In this document: positions 14,483 to 23,457 of the stretch, piece by piece
Numbering within the stretch: the stretch's first letter is position 1
Layout: the number at the start of each line of letters is the position of its first letter
From: Bacteroidaceae bacterium
Lineage (GTDB): Bacteria > Bacteroidota > Bacteroidia > Bacteroidales > Bacteroidaceae
Direction: 5' to 3'
Assembly: GCA_017617635.1 (NCBI GenBank)
Contig: JAFZVW010000030.1
Span: 1-52,572 of the forward strand
Length of the DNA: 52,572 nt
Translations under genes and position numbers: made by a program
Notes under the pieces: model-generated
The model's database searches: none
Seen by the model: only the letters and a program-made list of their open reading frames with translations
Told to the model about the DNA's origin: nothing

Positions 14483-15856
14483 ATGAAACCAGGAATACCC
14501 AAGGGAACCCGTGATTTCGGTGCTGCCGAGATGGCACGTCGCAACTATATTTTCGATACAATCCGCAGCGTATATTCGTTGTATGGCTTCACTCAGATCG
14601 AGACTCCTGCAATGGAAAACCTCTCGACACTGATGGGCAAATACGGCGAGGAGGGCGACAAACTGCTGTTCAAGATTCTCAACAGCGGAGACTTCCGTAG
14701 CGACATTCCTGCTGACGAATGGACTGGCAAGACATTGGGACAGCTGACCAGTGCCCTCAGCGAAAAGGGCCTGCGTTACGACCTGACCGTACCATTTGCA
14801 CGCTACGTTGTACAGCACCGCGATGAGTTGCAGTTCCCATTTCGTCGCTACCAGATACAGCCAGTATGGCGTGCCGACCGTCCGCAGAAGGGCCGTTACC
14901 GCGAGTTCTATCAGTGCGATGCCGACGTAGTTGGCAGCGATTCGCTGTTAAACGAGGTCGAACTTATGCAGATTATCGATACCGTATTCAGTAAGTTTGG
15001 AATCCGTGTCTGCATCAAGATCAACAACCGCAAGATACTCTCGGGCATTGCCGAAATCATAGGGCAGGCTGATAAGATTACCGATATTACTATCGCTATC
15101 GACAAACTTGACAAGATAGGACTTGATAATGTCAATGCCGAGCTTGTCAGCGCAGGTATCAGCGAGGAAAACGTACAGAAACTACAGCCTATAATACAGC
15201 TCACTGGCAGTAATGCTGAGAAGATTGCCGTCATGCGAGAATGCCTTGCCGGTAGCGAGATTGGGCAGAAGGGCCTGGACGAAGTGGAATATGTTTTAAG
15301 GACTCTGGGTTCTCTGGGCACTCCGGGTTCTCTGAGAAACCAGCTTGAACTGGATCTTACCCTTGCCCGCGGCCTCAACTATTATACAGGCTGCATCTTC
15401 GAGGTCAAGGCCCTGGATGTGCAGATAGGCAGTATTACAGGAGGCGGCCGATACGATAATCTCACAGGCATATTCGGTATGCCCGGACTTTCTGGCGTAG
15501 GCATCTCGTTCGGTGCCGACCGCATCTATGACGTCCTTAACCAGTTGGATTTGTATCCCGAAACAGTACGCACTGCAACACAGGTGATGTTTGTCAACTT
15601 CGGTGAGAAGGAAACGTGCTACCTGATGCCTGTCATTGCCCGACTGCGCGAAAACGGCATACGTGCCGAGATATACCCCGATGCAGTTAAGATGAAGAAG
15701 CAGATGCAGTATGCCAATGTCAAGGCTATCCCGTTTGTTGTACTTGCAGGCGAGAACGAGATGCAGAGTAATACAGTAACACTCAAGAATATGGCAACCG
15801 GCGAGCAGACACAGCTCACCGCCCAAGAGCTTGTAGAGAGCCTATGTGGGGCATAA
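14483..15856 (+). CDS. hisS: Histidyl-tRNA synthetase
   Basis: Class II synthetase, 457 residues, charging tRNA-His. Motif 2 region ([29 protein letters not shown]) and histidine signatures ([10 protein letters not shown] and [12 protein letters not shown]) are clear. Just before [12 protein letters not shown] is an odd stretch, [14 protein letters not shown] (residues about 272-286), encoded by near-direct repeats of CTCTGGGTTCTCTGGG. This looks like repeat DNA kept in frame in a surface loop between the catalytic core elements. The stop overlaps the start of the hemolysin-III-like gene by 13 bases. Confidence 0.96.
   Translation: MKPGIPKGTRDFGAAEMARRNYIFDTIRSVYSLYGFTQIETPAMENLSTLMGKYGEEGDKLLFKILNSGDFRSDIPADEWTGKTLGQLTSALSEKGLRYDLTVPFARYVVQHRDELQFPFRRYQIQPVWRADRPQKGRYREFYQCDADVVGSDSLLNEVELMQIIDTVFSKFGIRVCIKINNRKILSGIAEIIGQADKITDITIAIDKLDKIGLDNVNAELVSAGISEENVQKLQPIIQLTGSNAEKIAVMRECLAGSEIGQKGLDEVEYVLRTLGSLGTPGSLRNQLELDLTLARGLNYYTGCIFEVKALDVQIGSITGGGRYDNLTGIFGMPGLSGVGISFGADRIYDVLNQLDLYPETVRTATQVMFVNFGEKETCYLMPVIARLRENGIRAEIYPDAVKMKKQMQYANVKAIPFVVLAGENEMQSNTVTLKNMATGEQTQLTAQELVESLCGA
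15297..15341 (+). repeat. In-frame GC-rich repeat inside hisS
   Basis: GGACTCTGGGTTCTCTGGG is followed at once by CACTCCGGGTTCTCTGAG, two imperfect copies of one unit, translated as [14 protein letters not shown]. Confidence 0.55.
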
Positions 15857-16458
15857 ACGAACGCGGAAATACATGGACACACCTGACGGGTGTCGTATTT
15901 GCACTGTCTTCGGTCTGGATGGTGTGGCCCGCTGTGGGCAAAAGTTGGGAGATGGCATTCGGAGTGATATTCTTCATTGTCGGAATGTTTATCATGTATC
16001 TCTCCAGCTCACTTTACCATTGGGTAAAACCAGGTATGGCCAAGAACGTACTGCGACGTCTTGACCATATCAGTATTTATTTGATGATTGCCTGCTCGTA
16101 CACTCCCATCTGTGTCGGGGTTGTAGGCGGTTGGGTAGGGTGGACTCTGTTTGGGGTTCAGTGGGCAATAGTACTTGCAGGCACTTTCTACAAGATTTTT
16201 GCTTTCGGCAAATACCCCAAACTTTCCCTTGCAATCTATCTCGTCATGGGATGGAGCGCCCTACTTGTAGCACCGCAGGTGTTCAGCCGGCTTTCTGCCT
16301 GGGCTCTTGTATTCCTGTTAGCCGAAGGCATCTTCTATACCGCAGGCACATATTTCTTCTCACACGACGACCGTAGGCATTTCCACGCCGTCTGGCACAT
16401 TTTCGTGTTGCTCGGCTCTATAGCACACTGGAGCGTCGTGATGTGCCTTATACTCTGA
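15844..16458 (+). CDS. Hemolysin III / PAQR-family membrane protein
   Basis: A 204-residue protein with about seven membrane segments. The family motifs SSSLYHW (near residue 56), [17 protein letters not shown] (near 75) and the C-terminal [16 protein letters not shown] (near 180) supply the conserved His/Ser/Asp residues of the putative metal site. The start at 15844 overlaps the end of hisS by 13 bases. The biochemical role is uncertain; the family includes proteins tied to membrane lipid homeostasis as well as the name-giving hemolysin. It ends 13 bases from the convergent clpB. Confidence 0.9.
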   Translation: MWGINERGNTWTHLTGVVFALSSVWMVWPAVGKSWEMAFGVIFFIVGMFIMYLSSSLYHWVKPGMAKNVLRRLDHISIYLMIACSYTPICVGVVGGWVGWTLFGVQWAIVLAGTFYKIFAFGKYPKLSLAIYLVMGWSALLVAPQVFSRLSAWALVFLLAEGIFYTAGTYFFSHDDRRHFHAVWHIFVLLGSIAHWSVVMCLIL

Positions 16459-16471
16459 TTTTCCCCTGTCT

Positions 16472-18541
16472 TCAGTTGTGGAATACAATGCTACCGCCTT
16501 TGGCTTCCACCTCTATAGGTTTCGTACGGTCTATCGTACCGGCTATCAGGGAACTGCTCAGATTGTTAAGCAGCAGGTGCTGGATAGCACGTTTGACGGG
16601 ACGTGCACCGAACTCAGGACTATAGCCCTCCCTGGCCAGTATGTCCACAGCCTCTTCGCTCACGTTCATAGTGATATCGTTATCCTTCAGGCGCTTCTGG
16701 ATGATTGAAAGCTGAAGTTTGACTATTTCGCGTATCTCGCTCTCGTTCAGAGCTGTAAACGTGATGATTTCGTCAACACGGTTCAGAAATTCGGGACGCA
16801 CCGTCTGGAACAGCTGCTCGCGGGTATAGTTGCTCGTCATGATGATTAGTGTGTTCTTGAAATTCACAGTGCGTCCTTTGGAATCCGTAAGACGACCGTC
16901 ATCCAGTACCTGAAGCAAGGTGTTGAATACATCTGGATGAGCCTTCTCGATCTCGTCGAACAATACTACGCGGTAAGGCTTGCGGCGCACAGCTTCGGTC
17001 AGTTGACCGCCTTCGTCATACCCTACATATCCTGGAGGCGTACCTATCAGACGGGTTACGCTGAATTTTTCCTGATACTCACTCATGTCTATGCGCGTCA
17101 TCATCTGCTCGTCATCGAACAGGTAGTCAGCCATAGCACGTGCCAGTTCAGTCTTACCCACACCAGTAGTACCCAAGAATATGAACGAGCCTATTGGACG
17201 TTTGGGGTCCTGCAGTCCTGTACGGCTGCGGCGCACTGCATCGCTCACGGCGCGGATGGCCTCGTCCTGACCAATCACGCGCTGGTGCAGTTCTGCTTCC
17301 AGGTTAAGCAGTTTCTCACGCTCAGTAGCCTGCATCTTGGCGACAGGTATTCCTGTCCATCGAGCTACAATCTCTGCAATGTCCTCGCTTGTGACTTCCT
17401 CGCGCAGCAGCTGTGAACCCAGGGCAGACAACTGCGAATCCATATCCTGCAGCTGCTTTTCCAATTCGGGTAGCTTACTGTATCGTATTTCTGCAACACG
17501 GGCATAGTCACCCTCGCGCTCACGGCGTTCAGCCTCCTCTTTCAGCGACTGCTGCTGAGCCTTGATGTTCTGTATCTTCTCGGCTTGTGACTTCTCCTGC
17601 TCCCACTGCTTCTTCATAGTTGTCAGCTCGGTATTCACTGTTTTCAGCTCCTCATCGATGCTGGCCAGCTTCTCCTTGTCGTTCTCGCGCTTTATTGCTT
17701 CGCGTTCAATTTCCAACTGTTTCTCACGACGCATCAGTTCGTCCAGTTCCTCTGGAACACTGTCGCGTTCCATACGAAGGTGTGCTGCTGCCTCGTCCAT
17801 CAGGTCGATAGCCTTGTCAGGCAGGAAACGGTCTGTAATGTAGCGGTGGCTAAGGCTTACTGCAGCAATGATGGCATCATCCTGTATACGTACGCGATGA
17901 TGCTGCTCATAACGCTCCTTAAGTCCACGCAGTATGCTTATGCTGTTTGCTACATCCGGTTCGTCAACCATTACCGTCTGGAAACGGCGCTCCAGAGCCT
18001 TGTCCTTCTCGAAGTACTTCTGGTATTCGTTCAGTGTTGTTGCACCTATGCTGCGCAACTCACCACGTGCCAGCGCAGGTTTCAGAATATTGGCCGCGTC
18101 CATTGCCCCCTGTGTCTGGCCTGCACCTACCAGAGTGTGAATCTCGTCAATGAAAAGGATTATCTGCCCCTCGGACTTTGTAACCTCGTTTATGACACCC
18201 TTTAGCCGCTCCTCGAATTCACCTTGGTATTTGGCACCTGCAATCAGTGCACCCATATCCAGCGAATACAACTGCTTGCCTTTTAGGTTTTCTGGCACAT
18301 CACCTCGCAGTATACGGTGTGCCAGCCCCTCGACGATAGCCGTCTTGCCCGTACCCGGTTCGCCTATCAGGATAGGGTTGTTCTTGGTGCGTCGGGACAG
18401 TATCTGCAATACGCGGCGTATCTCCTCGTCACGTCCTATTACAGGGTCCAGTTTGCCGTTTTTGGCATCCTGAACCAGATTGCGCGCAAAGCGTTCCAGG
18501 GCATTCCCCTCGCTCTGCTGTTGGTTAAAAGAATTCTGCAT
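16472..18541 (-). CDS. clpB: ClpB-type disaggregase lacking the N-terminal domain
   Basis: A AAA+ chaperone that, with DnaK, extracts proteins from aggregates. Present: NBD1 (Walker A GEPGTGKT, Walker [11 protein letters not shown]), the coiled-coil M domain (about residues 255-380) and NBD2 (Walker [20 protein letters not shown], arginine-finger segment RPEFLNR, C-terminal GARPVKRAI). It is 689 residues against about 860 for ClpB because the Clp-N domain (about 150 residues) is missing and no gene for it lies upstream. A second gap sits in NBD2: only about ten residues separate MTSN from RPEFLNR, where E. coli ClpB has about 30. The start codon lies in an inverted repeat (18534-18600). Confidence 0.92.
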   Translation of the reverse strand: MQNSFNQQQSEGNALERFARNLVQDAKNGKLDPVIGRDEEIRRVLQILSRRTKNNPILIGEPGTGKTAIVEGLAHRILRGDVPENLKGKQLYSLDMGALIAGAKYQGEFEERLKGVINEVTKSEGQIILFIDEIHTLVGAGQTQGAMDAANILKPALARGELRSIGATTLNEYQKYFEKDKALERRFQTVMVDEPDVANSISILRGLKERYEQHHRVRIQDDAIIAAVSLSHRYITDRFLPDKAIDLMDEAAAHLRMERDSVPEELDELMRREKQLEIEREAIKRENDKEKLASIDEELKTVNTELTTMKKQWEQEKSQAEKIQNIKAQQQSLKEEAERREREGDYARVAEIRYSKLPELEKQLQDMDSQLSALGSQLLREEVTSEDIAEIVARWTGIPVAKMQATEREKLLNLEAELHQRVIGQDEAIRAVSDAVRRSRTGLQDPKRPIGSFIFLGTTGVGKTELARAMADYLFDDEQMMTRIDMSEYQEKFSVTRLIGTPPGYVGYDEGGQLTEAVRRKPYRVVLFDEIEKAHPDVFNTLLQVLDDGRLTDSKGRTVNFKNTLIIMTSNYTREQLFQTVRPEFLNRVDEIITFTALNESEIREIVKLQLSIIQKRLKDNDITMNVSEEAVDILAREGYSPEFGARPVKRAIQHLLLNNLSSSLIAGTIDRTKPIEVEAKGGSIVFHN

Positions 18542-18600
18542 AATTGTGAAGTTTTAGTGGTTATACTCTTTGCCAACCCTACTTCAACAATTATGCAGAA
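18534..18600 (-). promoter_or_regulatory. Inverted repeat enclosing the clpB start codon (RNA thermometer candidate)
   Basis: On the minus strand TTCTGCATAATTGTTGAAGT (from 18600) can pair with ACTTCACAATTATGCAGAA, which contains the clpB ATG (18541-18539): 19 base pairs with a single bulged U and about 28 bases between the arms. Inside the loop GGTT can pair with AACC. The AUG would be fully buried in the folded mRNA. An alternative reading is a DNA-level operator, since a TTTG-N21-TAATTGTTG promoter-like arrangement overlaps the 5' arm. Confidence 0.55.
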
Positions 18601-18653
18601 CTTGCCTTTCTGGTCAAATTGTCGCTAAAAAGGACGTTGTGTCATATCATTGC

Positions 18654-20858
18654 TCATTCCCAGATATTACTTTTGTCGTATGCCTTTCTGGTCATTACCT
18701 TTGTCAAGAGGAATGTGCTCATAGGCAGACCGGCTTCGTTCACAACATTTGCACGTGTGTAGGGCTGCCACGCGTAGCGCACTTTCCTGGCATCCTTTAC
18801 CTCGGGACATACCAGATATATGCTGTTATCCTCAATATACGCCCTGGCGGGGTGGAATATTTCGTCGTCACCGGCTATCTCAAATACACGCGGCTCCTTG
18901 CCGTCACTGGTCTTCAGTCCACGGTTGTTGCGCATCACCAGCATCGTCGTGTCGCTACTCATCTTTACGGCGCTGCGTATGATCGGACCAGTTTCCAGTA
19001 TCCTGTAGTGCTTGTATTCGTTATACAGAGCACGCAGGGCCATACGCTCGCCCACTGGACGTTTCTGGCGCGGATGCACATCCAGGCTGTCGCCCACGTC
19101 ACTTGTTACAACCATGTGTGCATAATGGTAGTCGAGCTTGCGCTGGTGGTCACGGAACCACGTCCATTGAGGGCGGTTCAGACTTGACAGCTGTGCATAT
19201 ATGAAGCGCATATTGCGGTTGTTCCATGCCTTGCGCCAGCTCTTTGTCATCAGGTTCCATAGTTTTCCGTGCGTAGTGAAATTATGTGCATTGCTCTCGC
19301 CCTGATACCATATAATACCGTCCACAGGGACATCTTTCAGCTTGGCTATGCTTGCCTCGTACAGATAGCATGGCTGATACGGATGGCGCTGAAGGTATGC
19401 ACCTGTCAGTTCGCCTGTGCTATCCCGCTCAAACTCCTGCTTTATAGTACTCCAACCGATATTCTTCATGGCTCGGTTGCGCACCCAGGACTGGATAAAG
19501 TCATTCTGTGTCCAGTTACGCAGTATTGACGGGAACTCTTTCTCCAGCGACTCACGGTCTATCCAGCTTTCTATGCCGCTGCCTCCGATCGCATTGCAGA
19601 TAATTCCCACGGGGCATTGCAGAGAATCCTGCAGCATACGGGCAAAATAATATGCTACGGCACTTAAGTCAGGCGCATTCTCCTTGCTCAGATATTCCCA
19701 TTTGGCATCCTTATAGTATTGCAGGTGGTTCACGCTGTCCAGTGCCTCGCGACTCCATGTGTTATTATTTGTAAGCCAGCGTTCGCGCAGGTTCAGTATA
19801 CGGATATCGGGGTTTTCTCCCTTTGCCTCTATATCGCTTTGGGCTTTCCGGAAATCAGCATCATGTTTCAGTTCAAACGACATGTTGCTTTGTCCGCTTG
19901 CAAGCCATACCACACCTGCGACGATGTCCGTAAGCGTAATCTGCTCTTTGGATCCGCCTTTAAGTTTCCTGCTGCTAACCTGCAGAGTGTACGTCCCGCC
20001 CTTCTCCAGCTTGTCTATGTTAACCTCCCACTTGCCGTCCAGGCCAGTGGTGTCACGCAGAACCTGACTGCCAATTCTAACCGTAACCTGTATGCCGGCA
20101 TCAGCAGTACCGCGCAATGCAATAGGCTTGCCGTACGGCAGTACCATACCGCTTGTCCAGTATTCAGGTAGTTTCAGACCTCCGAAGTCGCCTGTAATAC
20201 CCTCGTATACCGTGTGTGCAATTATACCGTAGCCTTCGCGCGAAGGATGCAGGCGGTCGGGGAACAGGTCGGGACGGTGGTGAAGGGGAGTGTAGAAGTC
20301 GATCAGTTGGGCGTTGGCAAGATCGGCCACTTTGCGGATATGGTCCTGAATTTCGTAGAACCACTGGCGTGTACCGCTGTCATAACGGTGATGACGGTCA
20401 CTTATGGGCGACAGTAGAGCCATGATAATACGACACTTGGGATTGCTGTGCCTCACAGAATCAATCAGTGCCAGGTAATCTGTAATGAAATCATCCCTGT
20501 AGCATGGCCATGCACTTGGATCGGTATCATTTATACCCAGGTGGATTACTGCAATATCAGGATGGAACGCCATCATATCACGAAATTCCGGCTGTGTCAT
20601 ATACGGACGGTGTCCCTTCCTCAGTAACGTAGCACCACTTCTGCCAAAACGCCCCACCAAGTATTTCTCGCCCAGCATTGCCTGCAGTTGGGTAGGGTAC
20701 GAATCCCGTACAGGATCCTTCACTCCAATACCGTACGTAATGCTATTGCCTATGCATGCCACACGAGTCACACCTTTCTTTATATCACTGTTCTTTCCTG
20801 CGGCACATGTTGTCAGCGTCGCCATCAGTATAATAAATACCAAAGTCAGTTTTTTCAT
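18654..20858 (-). CDS. Secreted SGNH esterase fused to sialate O-acetylesterase-like domain
   Basis: A 734-residue secreted carbohydrate esterase. Signal peptide about 1-22 (MKKLTLVFIILMATLTTCAA; a Cys is present but the lipobox is imperfect). Domain 1 (about 30-240) is a GDSL/SGNH hydrolase with CIGNSITYG, GINDT and the DRLHPS Asp-His pair. Domain 2 (about 245-734) resembles sialate O-acetylesterases, with ASGQSNM and IWYQGESNA. The two active sites could remove acetyl groups at different positions from host or plant glycans (inference). I place the start at 20858, since the upstream in-frame ATG at 20915 overlaps the promoter box. Confidence 0.88.
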   Translation of the reverse strand: MKKLTLVFIILMATLTTCAAGKNSDIKKGVTRVACIGNSITYGIGVKDPVRDSYPTQLQAMLGEKYLVGRFGRSGATLLRKGHRPYMTQPEFRDMMAFHPDIAVIHLGINDTDPSAWPCYRDDFITDYLALIDSVRHSNPKCRIIMALLSPISDRHHRYDSGTRQWFYEIQDHIRKVADLANAQLIDFYTPLHHRPDLFPDRLHPSREGYGIIAHTVYEGITGDFGGLKLPEYWTSGMVLPYGKPIALRGTADAGIQVTVRIGSQVLRDTTGLDGKWEVNIDKLEKGGTYTLQVSSRKLKGGSKEQITLTDIVAGVVWLASGQSNMSFELKHDADFRKAQSDIEAKGENPDIRILNLRERWLTNNNTWSREALDSVNHLQYYKDAKWEYLSKENAPDLSAVAYYFARMLQDSLQCPVGIICNAIGGSGIESWIDRESLEKEFPSILRNWTQNDFIQSWVRNRAMKNIGWSTIKQEFERDSTGELTGAYLQRHPYQPCYLYEASIAKLKDVPVDGIIWYQGESNAHNFTTHGKLWNLMTKSWRKAWNNRNMRFIYAQLSSLNRPQWTWFRDHQRKLDYHYAHMVVTSDVGDSLDVHPRQKRPVGERMALRALYNEYKHYRILETGPIIRSAVKMSSDTTMLVMRNNRGLKTSDGKEPRVFEIAGDDEIFHPARAYIEDNSIYLVCPEVKDARKVRYAWQPYTRANVVNEAGLPMSTFLLTKVMTRKAYDKSNIWE

Positions 20859-20912
20859 GATATTTGTTTTAATTAAATAGTCAGATACTTGCTTTTGTTC
20901 TGTTCTCCCTGC

Positions 20913-20920
20913 CAAATATA
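20913..20920 (-). promoter_or_regulatory. -7 box for the esterase gene
   Basis: The minus strand reads TATATTTG (TAnnTTTG), 55 bases before the chosen ATG at 20858. It supports the downstream start. Confidence 0.45.
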
Positions 20921-21065
20921 TAATATATTTTCAAAAATACCATTCCACATGCAAAGTTTTATTTCAAATAATGTACACGTGACTATTTTATCACGAGTGA
21001 GAAATTCTCCCTGCTCCCAAATATCGTAATTAACCACAATGTAACTAATTAATTTTTCGTATTTG

Positions 21066-21097
21066 TTTGCTTGTGAGATATTTTTTTTGTAAATTTG
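21066..21097 (+). promoter_or_regulatory. Promoter of hppA
   Basis: TTTG (21066-21069), 20 bases, then TAAATTTG (21090-21097) matches the Bacteroidetes consensus with correct spacing. The start codon follows 55 bases later. Confidence 0.65.
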
Positions 21098-21151
21098 TGG
21101 GAATATTTGTGAATTCTAAACTGAAACATTATAACCTAAAATCTAAAAACA

Positions 21152-23344
21152 ATGATTATTCCTTATGCTTTTTGGCTGGTGCCGGTTGCTTCGGTAGTGG
21201 CGCTGGGTATGGCGTTCTGCTTCTTCCGTTCCATGATGGCTGCGGACGAGGGTTCGCCTCGTATGCGTGAAATTGCAGGCTATGTTCGTAGCGGTGCAAT
21301 GTCGTATTTGAAACAGCAGTACAAGGTGGTGACTATCGTCTTTGTTGTGCTGGCTGTTATCTTTGCCTTTATGGCTTATGTACTGAAATGGCAGAATCCT
21401 TGGGTTCCGTTTGCATTCATCACAGGTGGTTTCTTCAGCGGCTTGGCAGGCTTTTTCGGTATGAAGACTGCTACGTATGCAAGTGCCCGTACAGCGAATG
21501 CTGCCCGCAAGAGCCTGGACGGTGGATTGAAGATTGCCTTCCGCTCTGGTGCTGTGATGGGTTTGACGGTGGTAGGTCTTGGTTTGCTGGATATTGCTAT
21601 CTGGTTCCTGATTTTGAGTCAGTTCTACGAGGGTGACAAGATGGCATTGATAACCATCACTACGACTATGCTGACATTCGGCATGGGTGCTTCGACACAG
21701 GCGCTGTTCGCACGTGTAGGCGGAGGTATATATACAAAGGCTGCGGACGTTGGTGCTGACATCGTGGGTAAGGTCGAGGCGGACATCCCTGAGGATGATC
21801 CGCGCAACCCTGCAACCATTGCAGACAACGTGGGTGATAACGTGGGTGACGTTGCCGGCATGGGTGCCGACCTGTATGAAAGCTACTGCGGCTCTATCCT
21901 GTCTACCGCTGCCCTTGGTGCTACTGCTTTTGCGATGAGCGGCGATATGCAGATGAAGGCTGTGATTGCTCCGATGCTGATTGCTGCCGTGGGTGTCTTC
22001 CTGAGCATCTTTGGTATTTATCTCGTACGCACCAAGGAAGGTGCTACGATGCGTGACCTGCTGCGTTCGTTGGCTGTGGGAACCAATATTTCTGCAGTGC
22101 TTATTGCTGTTGCGACTTTCGCAATATTGTATTTATTAGGTATAGATAATTGGCTGGGGCTTTCGTTTTCGGTAATCTCTGGTCTTGCTGCTGGTGTAGT
22201 CATCGGACAAGCTACGGAGTACTATACAAGTCATTCGTACAAGCCTACCCAGAAAATCTCAGAGGCTGGTCTTACGGGGTCTGCTACGGTTATTATCAAA
22301 GGTATCGGTACCGGAATGATTTCGACTTGTATTCCGGTTGTTACAATAGGTGTTGCTATCATGCTTAGCTACCTATGCGCCAACGGATTTGATATGAATT
22401 TGACTGCCGAGGCTCTGTCACACGGTCTGTATGGTATTGGTATCGCTGCCGTGGGTATGCTTTCTACATTAGGTATTACGCTGGCTACTGATGCGTATGG
22501 TCCTATTGCCGACAACGCTGGTGGTAACGCAGAGATGAGCGAGTTGGGCGAGGAGGTGCGTCATCGTACTGATGCCCTGGATGCCCTGGGCAATACTACT
22601 GCTGCTACGGGTAAGGGTTTTGCGATCGGTTCTGCTGCGCTCACGGCACTTGCCCTGCTTGCATCGTATATCGAAGAAATCAAGATTGCTATGGAGCGTA
22701 CTGGCACGACATTGACAAACCTGAAGGGTGAGGTAATCGCTGCTGCTGATGCTACGATTCCTGACTTTATGAACTATTTCCAGGTAAACCTGATGAATCC
22801 TCGTGTTCTGGTGGGTGCGTTTATAGGTGCTATGGCTGCATTCCTGTTTTGCGGTCTTACTATGGAGGCTGTAGGACGTGCTGCACAGAAAATGGTTGAA
22901 GAGGTTCGCCGTCAGTTCCGTGAAATCAAGGGCATACTTGAGGGTACGGGTACTCCCGACTACGGCTCATGCGTGGAGATTTCAACTCGTGCCGCCCAGC
23001 ACGAGATGATTTTCCCCTCGTTGCTGGCTATCGCAATTCCAATTATCGTAGGTGTCGTACTTGGCGTCGCAGGCGTGCTTGGCTTGCTGGTAGGCGGCCT
23101 GGCTGGCGGCTTTACTTTGGCTGTGTTCATGGCCAATGCCGGCGGTGCATGGGACAATGCCAAGAAGATGGTCGAGGAAGGCAACTTTGGTGGTAAGGGC
23201 TCGTTTGCCCACAAGGCAACAATCGTGGGTGATACGGTTGGCGATCCGTTCAAGGATACCAGCGGTCCTTCGCTGAACATCCTGATCAAACTTATGTCTA
23301 TGGTCAGCATCGTGATGGCAGGTCTTACGGTTGCCTTCTCGTAA
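21152..23344 (+). CDS. hppA: Membrane-bound ion-translocating pyrophosphatase
   Basis: A 730-residue integral membrane enzyme coupling PPi hydrolysis to cation export. The core signature runs through GGIYTKAADVGADIVGK, EDDPRNPATIADNVGDNVGD and AGMGADLYESY (about residues 190-245), and the second metal/PPi site lies near the C-terminus (GDTVGDPFKDTSGPSLNILIK). The position diagnostic for potassium dependence reads GNTTAATGKG (Ala, not Lys), so the enzyme should be K+-dependent (established correlation). Bacteroidetes relatives pump Na+, or Na+ and H+; which applies here is inference. It has its own promoter and a strong terminator. Confidence 0.95.
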   Translation: MIIPYAFWLVPVASVVALGMAFCFFRSMMAADEGSPRMREIAGYVRSGAMSYLKQQYKVVTIVFVVLAVIFAFMAYVLKWQNPWVPFAFITGGFFSGLAGFFGMKTATYASARTANAARKSLDGGLKIAFRSGAVMGLTVVGLGLLDIAIWFLILSQFYEGDKMALITITTTMLTFGMGASTQALFARVGGGIYTKAADVGADIVGKVEADIPEDDPRNPATIADNVGDNVGDVAGMGADLYESYCGSILSTAALGATAFAMSGDMQMKAVIAPMLIAAVGVFLSIFGIYLVRTKEGATMRDLLRSLAVGTNISAVLIAVATFAILYLLGIDNWLGLSFSVISGLAAGVVIGQATEYYTSHSYKPTQKISEAGLTGSATVIIKGIGTGMISTCIPVVTIGVAIMLSYLCANGFDMNLTAEALSHGLYGIGIAAVGMLSTLGITLATDAYGPIADNAGGNAEMSELGEEVRHRTDALDALGNTTAATGKGFAIGSAALTALALLASYIEEIKIAMERTGTTLTNLKGEVIAAADATIPDFMNYFQVNLMNPRVLVGAFIGAMAAFLFCGLTMEAVGRAAQKMVEEVRRQFREIKGILEGTGTPDYGSCVEISTRAAQHEMIFPSLLAIAIPIIVGVVLGVAGVLGLLVGGLAGGFTLAVFMANAGGAWDNAKKMVEEGNFGGKGSFAHKATIVGDTVGDPFKDTSGPSLNILIKLMSMVSIVMAGLTVAFS

Positions 23345-23368
23345 TGGCAACATAGTCCTTTTGGCAAT

Positions 23369-23407
23369 AAAAAGAGAGCAGTTCTTTTGAATTGCTCTTT
23401 TTTTTTA
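23369..23407 (+). terminator. Intrinsic terminator of hppA
   Basis: AAAGAGAGCA pairs with TGCTCTTT around TTCTTTTGAA and is followed by a T9 run. It lies 24 bases after the stop codon. Confidence 0.85.
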
Positions 23408-23408
23408 T

Positions 23409-23416
23409 TAATTTTG
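23409..23416 (+). promoter_or_regulatory. -7 box for ileS
   Basis: TAATTTTG matches TAnnTTTG, directly behind the hppA terminator and 41 bases before the ileS ATG. Confidence 0.5.
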
Positions 23417-23457
23417 CACGCGATTTTGGAATTTAGAATAAAAAATGACTAAGATAT

